In this document: piece after piece, positions 1 to 5,879 of the stretch
How positions within the stretch are numbered: the stretch's first letter is position 1
How the letters are laid out: each line of letters starts with the position of its first letter
NCBI GenBank assembly: GCA_030916555.1
Contig: JAUPWK010000087.1
Span: 1 to 7,118, forward strand
DNA length: 7,118 bases
Direction of reading: 5' to 3'
Origin: Patescibacteria group bacterium
GTDB taxonomy: Bacteria; Patescibacteriota; Patescibacteriia; UBA9934
Translations under genes and position numbers: made by a program
The notes under the pieces: model-generated
The model's input: only the letters and a program-made list of their open reading frames with translations
Databases searched by the model: none
Told to the model about the DNA's origin: nothing

Positions 1-744
1 CAGTAATGCTGAAACTGGAGATGGTGTTTTACTATGAGCATCCGGAAGCCACGTATGCATGGGAACAAAGCCAACTTTCGTACCAATACCTACAAACAAG
101 AATACAAAGGCCCATTTAATGAGTCCCGCATTCACTCCCCCAGCCGTAGCAATATCGCGGAACGTCGTGAGTAGCAAAGAGCTATTCACGCCATTTTGAC
201 CAGCGGCATATGTGGTGAGCAAAACGCCGACCAAACCCAAACTAATACCAAGCGAACACAACAAAACATATTTCCAAGCCGCCTCAATTGCTGACTGTTT
301 TCTGTAAAAAGCCACGAGAAGCGTGGTCGACAACGTGGTAGCCTCAATTGCTACCCAAAGTAAGCCCACGTTATTGCTGAGTGTAGCCACATACATGGAA
401 GCCACAAAGAGTGGCACCATGGTGGAGTAATGGCGAATATCAGTTAACGAAATAATCCCCTCCTCATGCTCTCGTGCCAGATAACGATGCGCAATGATAG
501 CGGACGATAAAGAAATAACCGCGATCAACACGAGCATGAGCGCAGCTAAACCATCGAGATACCACATCTGTGAAGGTCCAAATGCCTGAGCCACAGCAAA
601 TCCTGGCCAAGCAATATACACAGCCAGTCCCGAACTGATTGTCATGACGACCACACCAAGATCTCGAATCCGCCGTTCTGAAAGTGGAAGATAAACAAGC
701 CCCGCACCCAGAACAAGTACCGCGATGAGAAGAAAAGGCAACAT
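1..744 (-). CDS. HyfF-like antiporter subunit of a group 4 hydrogenase-related complex (3' end cut by window)
   Basis: This is the N-terminal 248 residues of a proton-antiporter-like membrane subunit of the NuoL/M/N family. My translation from the ATG at 744-742 runs open to the window edge, and HyfF relatives are about twice this length. The first half is hydrophobic helices. Conserved features are LWVAIEATTLSTTLLVAF with the channel glutamate E134, EAAWKY (K158), and the family hallmark GTKVGFVPMHTWLPDAH with K223, then SKTPSPVSALL. E134 and K223 correspond to the TM5 Glu / TM7 Lys pair used for proton transfer in these subunits. The EAAWKY and IEATTLS motifs favour HyfF over NuoM or NuoN. 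The gene starts three bases after the hyfE-like stop, so it is probably translationally coupled to it. No Shine-Dalgarno sequence is seen. The missing part includes the later transmembrane helices. It acts in the cytoplasmic membrane, and the transported ion (H+ or Na+) cannot be told. Confidence 0.9.
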   Translation of the reverse strand, partial: MLPFLLIAVLVLGAGLVYLPLSERRIRDLGVVVMTISSGLAVYIAWPGFAVAQAFGPSQMWYLDGLAALMLVLIAVISLSSAIIAHRYLAREHEEGIISLTDIRHYSTMVPLFVASMYVATLSNNVGLLWVAIEATTLSTTLLVAFYRKQSAIEAAWKYVLLCSLGISLGLVGVLLTTYAAGQNGVNSSLLLTTFRDIATAGGVNAGLIKWAFVFLFVGIGTKVGFVPMHTWLPDAHSKTPSPVSALL

Positions 745-747
745 AGA

Positions 748-1410
748 TTAATCGACAAGTTCACGGAGTTCGGCAGTATCCTCTACCGCGTATAACTCCT
801 TGAGTCGGCGTGACAAAAGGCTCATAAGGAAGGCTCCAATCACAATTGTGAAGAAAATTCCGATCTCAGTCAGAAATGGAATCGCCCCAAGCGTCGCGGC
901 CGCTAAAATCGTGATGCCGTTTTCAAGCGTAAAGAACCCGATAATTTGCGAGTACAAATCGCGTCGCACTGCCATCATGGCTCCACCCATGAACATGGCC
1001 GCAAATGCCGTTACCGTCAAAATGAGATCTGTCTGCTGTAAAGAACTTGAGATTGACATGCCGGCCATAACCGCGAGCAAAAGCGTAACCCCGGACAAAA
1101 AGTAAGTTGGTGCTGGCCGGATCATAGACGTCAGTCGACCGCTTAAACCTGACCGTCGAGCACTCATCGTTAGAATCACTGGGATGAGAATTGCCTTAAA
1201 GAGCACGACTCCCCCGGCGCTGAGAAACAAATGCTCGTCACCATGAAGTGCCATGCTAACCAAGAGACCGGCTAAACACAGGGACTGAAGCGAGTAGTAG
1301 CGCACAATCTGCCCGAGACGGAATTTTCCACTCCCAAGAAAAGCGCAAAGGAGAAAGGAGACAAGCAGCGCTACCGTCGAGACCTCAACTGAAGTAAAGG
1401 ATGAAATCAT
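748..1410 (-). CDS. HyfE-like (NuoK-related) membrane subunit
   Basis: This 220-residue, highly hydrophobic protein is close to the usual length of HyfE. HyfE is the small membrane subunit of formate hydrogenlyase/Ehr-type complexes whose C-terminal half corresponds to NuoK. Visible signatures are the LQSLCLAG helix (about residues 41-48), FKAILIPVIL with K72, and the diagnostic QIIGFFTLENGITIL with E163, followed by LTEIGIFFTIVIGAF with E182. E163 and E182 are the membrane carboxylates expected in the ion path. Relatives usually carry an Asp a few residues after the second Glu (ELGxxxD), and here that position is T188. The start overlaps the hyfC-like stop by four bases (ATGA) and the stop lies three bases before the hyfF-like start, so it is a tightly coupled member of the operon. 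The charged tail (residues 200-220) is probably cytoplasmic. Confidence 0.92.
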   Translation of the reverse strand: MISSFTSVEVSTVALLVSFLLCAFLGSGKFRLGQIVRYYSLQSLCLAGLLVSMALHGDEHLFLSAGGVVLFKAILIPVILTMSARRSGLSGRLTSMIRPAPTYFLSGVTLLLAVMAGMSISSSLQQTDLILTVTAFAAMFMGGAMMAVRRDLYSQIIGFFTLENGITILAAATLGAIPFLTEIGIFFTIVIGAFLMSLLSRRLKELYAVEDTAELRELVD

Positions 1411-2360
1411 AGAAGTTGCGACAACAAAGCCAAAGCTAAACCAGTCAAAGCCATAAAGAAGGCTCCAGTTAAAAACTCTTGCACACGGTAAAAGCGCATC
1501 TTAGCGATCGTGGATTCAAGGAGCGCCACAGCAAACAGCACAATCACCAATTTCACGAGAGTCATGAGGAGCGCGAACAAGATCGAGCCACCGGTCGACG
1601 TAGTCGTCATAAGCGGCCACGGCATCACGAAATTTGCGACCAACAAAGCAAATACTGTCAGCTTCAGTGTTGATGCGTATTCCATCATGGCAAGATACGG
1701 ACCAGAGTAGTCGAGAATCATAGCCTCGTGCACCATGGTGAGCTCAAGATGTGTAGCTGGGTTATCAACCGGATATCGGGCATTTTCAGCCAAAGAAATC
1801 AAGATAAGCGCCACGAGCGACAAGCACAAATACGGTGCCGATGCGATCATGATGCTGACGTTTGAGGCGCTCGCAAGCATGCCGTCAATCGTAGAAGTGC
1901 CCGTAGCCAATGCAAAAGCTGCAAAAGTGAGAATGATCGTCGCCTCAAGAAGTGAAGCAATCGTCATCTCTCGGCTTGCACCCATGCCACCGAAGGCCGA
2001 TCCCACATCAAGTCCCGCCATAACCAAAAAGGCCGAACCAAGTGCGAGTACAGCTGCTACCAAAAGAAAATTAGAAAAACTCGCCAAAACTCCCCCGCTT
2101 GTCACAAGTGGCAAAACCAGCGCCATGAAAACTGACGAACTGAGCACGATATACGGCGCCACACGAAACATCCAAGACGATGAGGCTGACACAATCGTCT
2201 CCTTCTTTAGCATCGTGGCGTAGGTGATATACGGCAACCATGGCGCTGCTCCATGCCGCCCCTGAAGCCGTGCTTTAAAAAAGCGCGTCAAGCCCACGGA
2301 GAGTGGCGCAAGGCTTAAAATTACTACTGTTTGAATGGTAGTGAGAAGAATCGGGTTCAT
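1407..2360 (-). CDS. HyfC/HycD-like (NuoH-related) membrane subunit
   Basis: This 317-residue membrane protein is nearly the usual length of HyfC/HycD, the NuoH homologue that anchors the hydrophilic arm to the membrane arm. In order it shows LKKE in the first cytoplasmic loop (residues 51-54), GLDVGSAFGGMGASRE (116-131), the E139 carboxylate in ASLLEA, the hallmark RYPVDNPATHLELTMVHEAM (195-214) followed by LDYSGPYLAMMEYAS, and the late motif LLESTIAKMRFYRV (280-293). This set is specific to the HyfC branch rather than NuoH of complex I. Several helices with Glu/Asp residues form the link between the small-subunit interface and the antiporter subunits in this superfamily. Its ATG overlaps the hyfB-like stop (ATGA), and its own stop overlaps the hyfE-like start in the same way. 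One difference is that the family's usual Pro after E139 (ASLxEP) is Ala. No Shine-Dalgarno sequence is visible. Confidence 0.94.
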   Translation of the reverse strand: MNPILLTTIQTVVILSLAPLSVGLTRFFKARLQGRHGAAPWLPYITYATMLKKETIVSASSSWMFRVAPYIVLSSSVFMALVLPLVTSGGVLASFSNFLLVAAVLALGSAFLVMAGLDVGSAFGGMGASREMTIASLLEATIILTFAAFALATGTSTIDGMLASASNVSIMIASAPYLCLSLVALILISLAENARYPVDNPATHLELTMVHEAMILDYSGPYLAMMEYASTLKLTVFALLVANFVMPWPLMTTTSTGGSILFALLMTLVKLVIVLFAVALLESTIAKMRFYRVQEFLTGAFFMALTGLALALLSQLL

Positions 2361-4384
2361 AGTGCGATGATAAGCGTCACAAACAGCGCTCCAAGAATGA
2401 GGCCAATGTAAAACTGAATACTCCCGTTCTGAAGTCTTCCAACAAACTTGGCAAATTTGGTAAGCAAATGACCGGCTGGTACATACATACGGTCATACCA
2501 AACCTGACGCACCGTGAGCGTCATCGATTTTGAGGCAATCCAAGGATTCGTTGCTACGATTGGGGTGGTGATTACCGCCTTTTGCGTTCTCAAGAAAAAG
2601 CGGAAGAAAAAACGAATCGGGGCAGAAAAAGCCGTGGCCGTATATTCCATGCGCGGCGTAATTGGCTGACCGCAATCCCAAGTCTGATACACACGTTCAT
2701 GTTTAACATCCGTAAATACCTGACGCAAAAGTGCGAGCACACCAACAATCGAAAACATGAGCACAAAGATGCTTAACGGTGCCAGAGCTCCCCCACCCGT
2801 AATTATTTGTTGCGCACCCGTATCCAAAACAGCCATATCAACCGCCCCAATATGGTGATATACAAACGGCGCAAACAATCCAAGCAATAATCCTCCAAAT
2901 GCAAGCAATACGATGGGAACAACAGTGAGCAAGCCTGGTTCAATTGCGTTACGAGCCGCATCAGATCTTGGCTCTGCCAAAAAACCGATCGCATACATTT
3001 TGACCATGGCGAAAAGTGCCATACCGGCCACAAATCCGATCAGTGCCAGCATTACCACCAAAGCTACCGTCAGTGTTGGCGATGCAGACTGCAATGCTCC
3101 CACGATAGATTGTAAGAAAGTCCATTCGGCAATAAACGGTCCAAAAGGCGGCATGGATGCGGCCGTGAGCGCGAGTACGCAAACAGCTGCAGAAAACCGT
3201 GGCATTCGTCTAGCGAGTCCCCCCATATCTTCTAATCGTCTACTCCGTGACGCAGAAATAGCGACTCCTGCAGCTAAAAATAAACCCGACTTAAACAGCG
3301 CGTGCGCCAGGGCCAAAAACAAAGCGGCGTACAACGCAGCTTGCGTCAAATCAGCGCTACCTTCCTGTCCCGCCAGAAGCGCCACTCCAATCATGGCAAA
3401 AATCAATCCCATGTTTTCAATACTCGAATACGCAAGCAGGCGCTTCATGTCACGCTCCACTACCGCATAAAGAACACCCACAACTGCGGATAATGCACCA
3501 AGCGTAAGGACCGTAAGTGAGAACCACAGCGGTACGCCAGGCACCATGAACAGAAGAACTCTCAAAAAACCATACAAAGGTATGGTGATACCCGCACCAG
3601 CCATCAGTGCAAGTGCTGAAAACGGAGTCTCTCCATACGCTTCCGGCAACCAGACGTGAAACGGCACCAAACCGGATTTACTCCCGAAACCAATGAGCAA
3701 TAACCCTAAAGCAACATAAAAAGTCGTCTGCGATAATTGACCGGTCACGACAGCTAAGACGGAGAAGTCGCTCAACAATGCGCCACCTGAAAGCAAGAAG
3801 AAACCGGCCATGATCGCACCAGCTCCAAGATGCGTCATGATCAGATACAGAAACGCCGCTTTTCGTGAGGCGATGGAGCCATCAGCAAGCACCAGGAAGA
3901 ACGAGACAATCGACATGATCTCCCAGAAGGTCATGAAGCCAATAATGTTCGTAGACAAAATCACGCCCTGAAGACCAAAAACAAAGAGCGCCGTGAGAAC
4001 ATTGACCGATCGAATATTGTAATGGTGCGCCTGCTGCTCAAGATACGGAATAGCATAAATAGCCACAAACACCGTTACTACAGATACGATGCTGTAGAAA
4101 ATTGCCGAAAAGCGGTCAAGGCCAAACACCATGTTGTAAAACAATGGCCAAGTGTGAGTAGCACCATCCGCAGCAACAGGATAGAGAGCTTCAGGCAAGG
4201 CTAAGGTGACTCCATTCCCCGTCGCGAGCGTAACGCCAACAACCGCACCTACAAAGGCGCTTAGAGCCAATACGATATTGCTCGCCTTATGGGCATACGC
4301 ATGCGGAATAAGCGCCAGGAGTCCAGCAACAAGCGTGCCGAGCACCGAAATAACTAAACCAATCGCGAGTGTAGACAAAGACAT
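2357..4384 (-). CDS. HyfB-like proton antiporter subunit
   Basis: This 675-residue polytopic membrane protein matches the length of HyfB, a NuoL/M/N-type antiporter module. Conserved points are FWEIMSIVSFFLV with channel glutamate E155, GFGSKSGLVPFHVWLPEAY with K236, RDMKRLLAYSSIENMGLIF (311-329), HALFKSGLFL with K365, and PPFGPFIAEWTFLQS with E420. The C-terminal region carries the HyfB-specific signature YQTWDCGQPITPRMEYTATA (566-585), which separates it from NuoL, NuoM and MrpA/D. A final helix ends the protein (about 657-674). The TM8 lysine of many relatives (MxK before the YG-LR motif) is Thr at residue 267. The ATG follows the HyfI-like stop after three bases, and its TGA overlaps the hyfC-like ATG, so it is the second gene of the operon. 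No Shine-Dalgarno sequence is seen. Long open frames on the opposite strand here are shadows without recognisable motifs. Confidence 0.95.
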   Translation of the reverse strand: MSLSTLAIGLVISVLGTLVAGLLALIPHAYAHKASNIVLALSAFVGAVVGVTLATGNGVTLALPEALYPVAADGATHTWPLFYNMVFGLDRFSAIFYSIVSVVTVFVAIYAIPYLEQQAHHYNIRSVNVLTALFVFGLQGVILSTNIIGFMTFWEIMSIVSFFLVLADGSIASRKAAFLYLIMTHLGAGAIMAGFFLLSGGALLSDFSVLAVVTGQLSQTTFYVALGLLLIGFGSKSGLVPFHVWLPEAYGETPFSALALMAGAGITIPLYGFLRVLLFMVPGVPLWFSLTVLTLGALSAVVGVLYAVVERDMKRLLAYSSIENMGLIFAMIGVALLAGQEGSADLTQAALYAALFLALAHALFKSGLFLAAGVAISASRSRRLEDMGGLARRMPRFSAAVCVLALTAASMPPFGPFIAEWTFLQSIVGALQSASPTLTVALVVMLALIGFVAGMALFAMVKMYAIGFLAEPRSDAARNAIEPGLLTVVPIVLLAFGGLLLGLFAPFVYHHIGAVDMAVLDTGAQQIITGGGALAPLSIFVLMFSIVGVLALLRQVFTDVKHERVYQTWDCGQPITPRMEYTATAFSAPIRFFFRFFLRTQKAVITTPIVATNPWIASKSMTLTVRQVWYDRMYVPAGHLLTKFAKFVGRLQNGSIQFYIGLILGALFVTLIIAL

Positions 4385-4387
4385 AAT

Positions 4388-4924
4388 TTAGCTTCTGGCT
4401 GACTGAAGAGCATTAAGCACACCGCGCAGGATAGCTGTGGGTGTTGGAGGGTCTCCTGGAATGCGTACATGGACTGGAATGACAACCTCAACTGGGCCAA
4501 CCACAGCGTATGAATCTTTCCAAATACCTCCCGTACAGGCTCCGTCTCCAACTGCAACAACCAAGCACGGTTGAGGCGCGGCTTCGTAGGTTGTTTTTAA
4601 TGCGCGTTCAAGGTTTCTCGTTACCGGTCCGGTAACGAACAAAATATCAGCATGTCGTGGCGAGGCAACAAAACTCAAACCAAAACGATCGATATCGTAA
4701 TACGCGTTATTAAGAGCCGTAAGCTCAATCTCTTCTGCGTTCGTTGAACCGGCGTCTACCGCCCGAATTCTAAGTGATCGACCACCGTAAAGGTGCTGAA
4801 TAACACGTTTCAACTCTTCACCTATTTTTTCAAATTCTTCATCCTTAACATCAGTAAAGGATTTTTGAGACACCGTGACTTTTGGACCGAAAAATAACAA
4901 GCCAAGCAAGCGGAGTAACGTCAT
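4388..4924 (-). CDS. HyfI/NuoB-like small subunit lacking all four [4Fe-4S] cysteines
   Basis: This is a 178-residue homologue of the small subunit of group 4 [NiFe] hydrogenases and complex I (NuoB/HyfI), which normally holds the proximal or N2 [4Fe-4S] cluster at the interface with the membrane arm. Family signatures are clear: RIRAVDAGS, EEIELTALNN, YDIDRFGL, SPRHADILFVTGPVTRN, TYEAAPQP, VGDGACTGGIW and VRIPGDPPTP. The cluster ligands are absent. The expected CxxC after VDAGS is T61-N-A-E64, the GDC cysteine is G128, and the PGC cysteine is D158. The only cysteines are C120 and C130. I chose the ATG at 4924-4922 because a promoter lies just upstream (4980-4951). The longer in-frame start at 5023 would begin beside a terminator, span that promoter and add 33 non-conserved residues. 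It is the first gene of the operon, three bases before the hyfB-like gene. The frame is intact, so it is not an obvious pseudogene. Confidence 0.9.
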   Translation of the reverse strand: MTLLRLLGLLFFGPKVTVSQKSFTDVKDEEFEKIGEELKRVIQHLYGGRSLRIRAVDAGSTNAEEIELTALNNAYYDIDRFGLSFVASPRHADILFVTGPVTRNLERALKTTYEAAPQPCLVVAVGDGACTGGIWKDSYAVVGPVEVVIPVHVRIPGDPPTPTAILRGVLNALQSARS

Positions 4925-4950
4925 AGGCAAACGTATTTTTGAATGGCAAA

Positions 4951-4980
4951 AGTGTACGCCGTCGCTTGAAAAAACGTCAA
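4951..4980 (-). promoter_or_regulatory. sigma-70-type promoter for the hydrogenase-related operon
   Basis: On the minus strand, TTGACG (4980-4975) is followed by an 18-base spacer and TACACT (4956-4951). These match the -35 and -10 consensus at 5/6 and 4/6 positions. The site lies 26 bases before the HyfI-like ATG and just after a strong terminator, exactly where a new transcription unit should begin. The predicted leader is only about 20 bases and contains no clear Shine-Dalgarno sequence. The transcription start is inferred, not seen. Confidence 0.65.
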
Positions 4981-5021
4981 TTAAAATGGGGTATATCTTT
5001 TGCGCCTTACCTAAGATCAGC

Positions 5022-5074
5022 AAAAAAAGAACCGTAGTATCCTAAACCGCATTTAGCGCTTCAGAACACTACGG
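5022..5074 (-). terminator. Rho-independent terminator after the carbonic-anhydrase-like gene
   Basis: Read on the minus strand, the arm starting CCGTAGTG at 5074 folds onto the arm ending ATACTACGG at 5032. I count 18 base pairs including four G-T wobbles, with one G-G mismatch and a five-base TAAAT loop. TTCTTTTTTT follows directly (5031-5022). It begins 18 bases after the stop of the upstream gene, so it separates that gene (and any atp read-through) from the hydrogenase-related operon. The plus strand has no T-run on the far side, so it acts in one direction only. Confidence 0.85.
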
Positions 5075-5092
5075 CAAGCCACCGCAAGCCGA

Positions 5093-5803
5093 TCAGCTCC
5101 CAACGTAGGTCGGAAATTCACGGCTCTGGTGCGACACGTGCACAGGCGGCGGCGCAGCCAACCACCTGAGGGTCCGTTCACGACTCACGAAGTACGTGCT
5201 TGGACGCCGCTCGATCCCGAGCATCGTCCACTCGACATGCAGGAAGCATGCAACCTTCACGCCGAGCGTAGCAGCGTAACGCTCGCTGAGCTCAATCTTG
5301 GCAGCGACAAGCGCAGACAGAACCTCGTCCACGCTCATCCCAGCCGTGTCTGCAGCCCCACACGGCACGTGGGCCACGAGCACGAGGGACTGGATCTTCT
5401 TCAACTCGACTGCGCCACGAATGTTGGTGCGCATTGCCACACCAACCGGAACCTCGGCACCACAATCGTCACGATCCAAGTGGAGCGGAGAGGACGGGGA
5501 GATGGAAAGCGGACCGCCGTTCAGCTGGAGCCGGTGCATCCGGCCGTGAACAGTATCCGCCAAGTAGGCAGTGTAGTTCCGCTCCTGATCGCAGTCGCCG
5601 CAAGCACAGATGATGACGCCATTCGCGGCATTCACCAAATGACCCTGGACGCCTTGAAGAACGCGGTCTACCTTCATTTGTCGCAGTCGTTGAACGGCCG
5701 CGACGCGTTCGGGGAGGGGCGAGGAAATCAAACAGTCACCGTGATTCACTGGGGGTGGGAGGTGATGCGCGCTTGAGACACGCAATCCGTTTGCTTGAGA
5801 CAA
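5093..5803 (-). CDS. beta-carbonic-anhydrase-like protein
   Basis: The protein has up to 236 residues, apparently soluble and cytoplasmic, with no signal peptide or membrane helix. The layout resembles beta-carbonic anhydrases, zinc enzymes that interconvert CO2 and bicarbonate: VIICACGDCDQER (63-75; C68-x-D70 like the CxD ligand pair), LNGGP (94-98) where the family has an RNAG strand, and LVLVAHVPCGA (140-150; H145 and C148 like HxxCGA). The usual CxDxR arginine is not in place (D72), so activity is uncertain, and it may be a divergent non-enzymatic member. The rest, including VKVACFLHVEW and RRPSTYFVSRERTLRWL, I do not recognise. The start is unsure. The longest frame begins at TTG 5803 inside an inverted repeat, while GTG 5749 or ATG 5677 are alternatives and none has a Shine-Dalgarno sequence. 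Sampled GC is about 60-65%, against about 32-53% in sampled operon lines. It lies downstream of atpC and ends before a terminator. Confidence 0.7.
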   Translation of the reverse strand: MSQANGLRVSSAHHLPPPVNHGDCLISSPLPERVAAVQRLRQMKVDRVLQGVQGHLVNAANGVIICACGDCDQERNYTAYLADTVHGRMHRLQLNGGPLSISPSSPLHLDRDDCGAEVPVGVAMRTNIRGAVELKKIQSLVLVAHVPCGAADTAGMSVDEVLSALVAAKIELSERYAATLGVKVACFLHVEWTMLGIERRPSTYFVSRERTLRWLAAPPPVHVSHQSREFPTYVGS

Positions 5804-5811
5804 ACGGATTG
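5783..5811. repeat. perfect 11-bp inverted repeat at the 5' end of the carbonic-anhydrase-like gene
   Basis: CAATCCGTTTG (5783-5793) and CAAACGGATTG (5801-5811) are exact reverse complements around a 7-base loop. A 10-base direct repeat, GCTTGAGACA, occurs at 5771-5780 and again at 5793-5802. There is no T-run on the exit side in either direction (A-run on the plus side, none on the minus side), so it is not a standard terminator. It could be an mRNA leader hairpin or an operator. It also overlaps the TTG start of the longest frame, which favours a downstream start for that gene. Confidence 0.7.
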
Positions 5812-5850
5812 AAAAAGGGTACGCTCGTTAATTATCGGTTTCAACGAACG
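5812..5850 (-). terminator. possible weak terminator after atpC
   Basis: On the minus strand, arms at 5850-5843 and 5829-5822 form an 8-bp stem with one wobble and a 13-base loop. Five bases later comes a run of five T (5816-5812). It sits 30 bases after the atpC stop. The large loop, the gap before the T-run and the short T-run make it weak, so transcription may well continue into the next gene. Confidence 0.3.
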
Positions 5851-5879
5851 CGGTGGATAGATTTAAAAAACTTTATGAC

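Noticed and set aside
1735..3470. Long plus-strand open frames (1735-2223 and 2913-3470)
   Set aside because: They are antisense to the well-supported hyfC- and hyfB-like genes and show no domain or motif.
1..4384. Respiratory complex I (nuo) or Mrp antiporter operon
   Set aside because: The HyfE-type ENG motif, HyfC-type VDNPATHLELTM and HyfB C-terminal TWDCG...RMEYTATA are specific to the hydrogenase-4/Ehr branch. No nuoA-, nuoJ- or mnh-like small genes are present.
4925..5023. 33-residue N-terminal extension of the HyfI-like protein (start at 5023)
   Set aside because: It covers a good promoter and starts right beside the terminator T-run, and its residues do not match the family N-terminus. 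It is in-frame non-coding sequence.
5129..5776. 215-codon open frame on the plus strand
   Set aside because: It is antisense to the carbonic-anhydrase-like gene, rich in Arg/His without motifs, and typical of a shadow in GC-rich DNA. The minus frame has HxxCGA and CxD motifs.
5816..5844. Possible promoter TTGAAA-17-TACCCT for the carbonic-anhydrase-like gene
   Set aside because: The -10 box matches only 3 of 6 bases and the site overlaps a hairpin. It is too weak to list as a feature, and read-through from the atp operon is equally possible.
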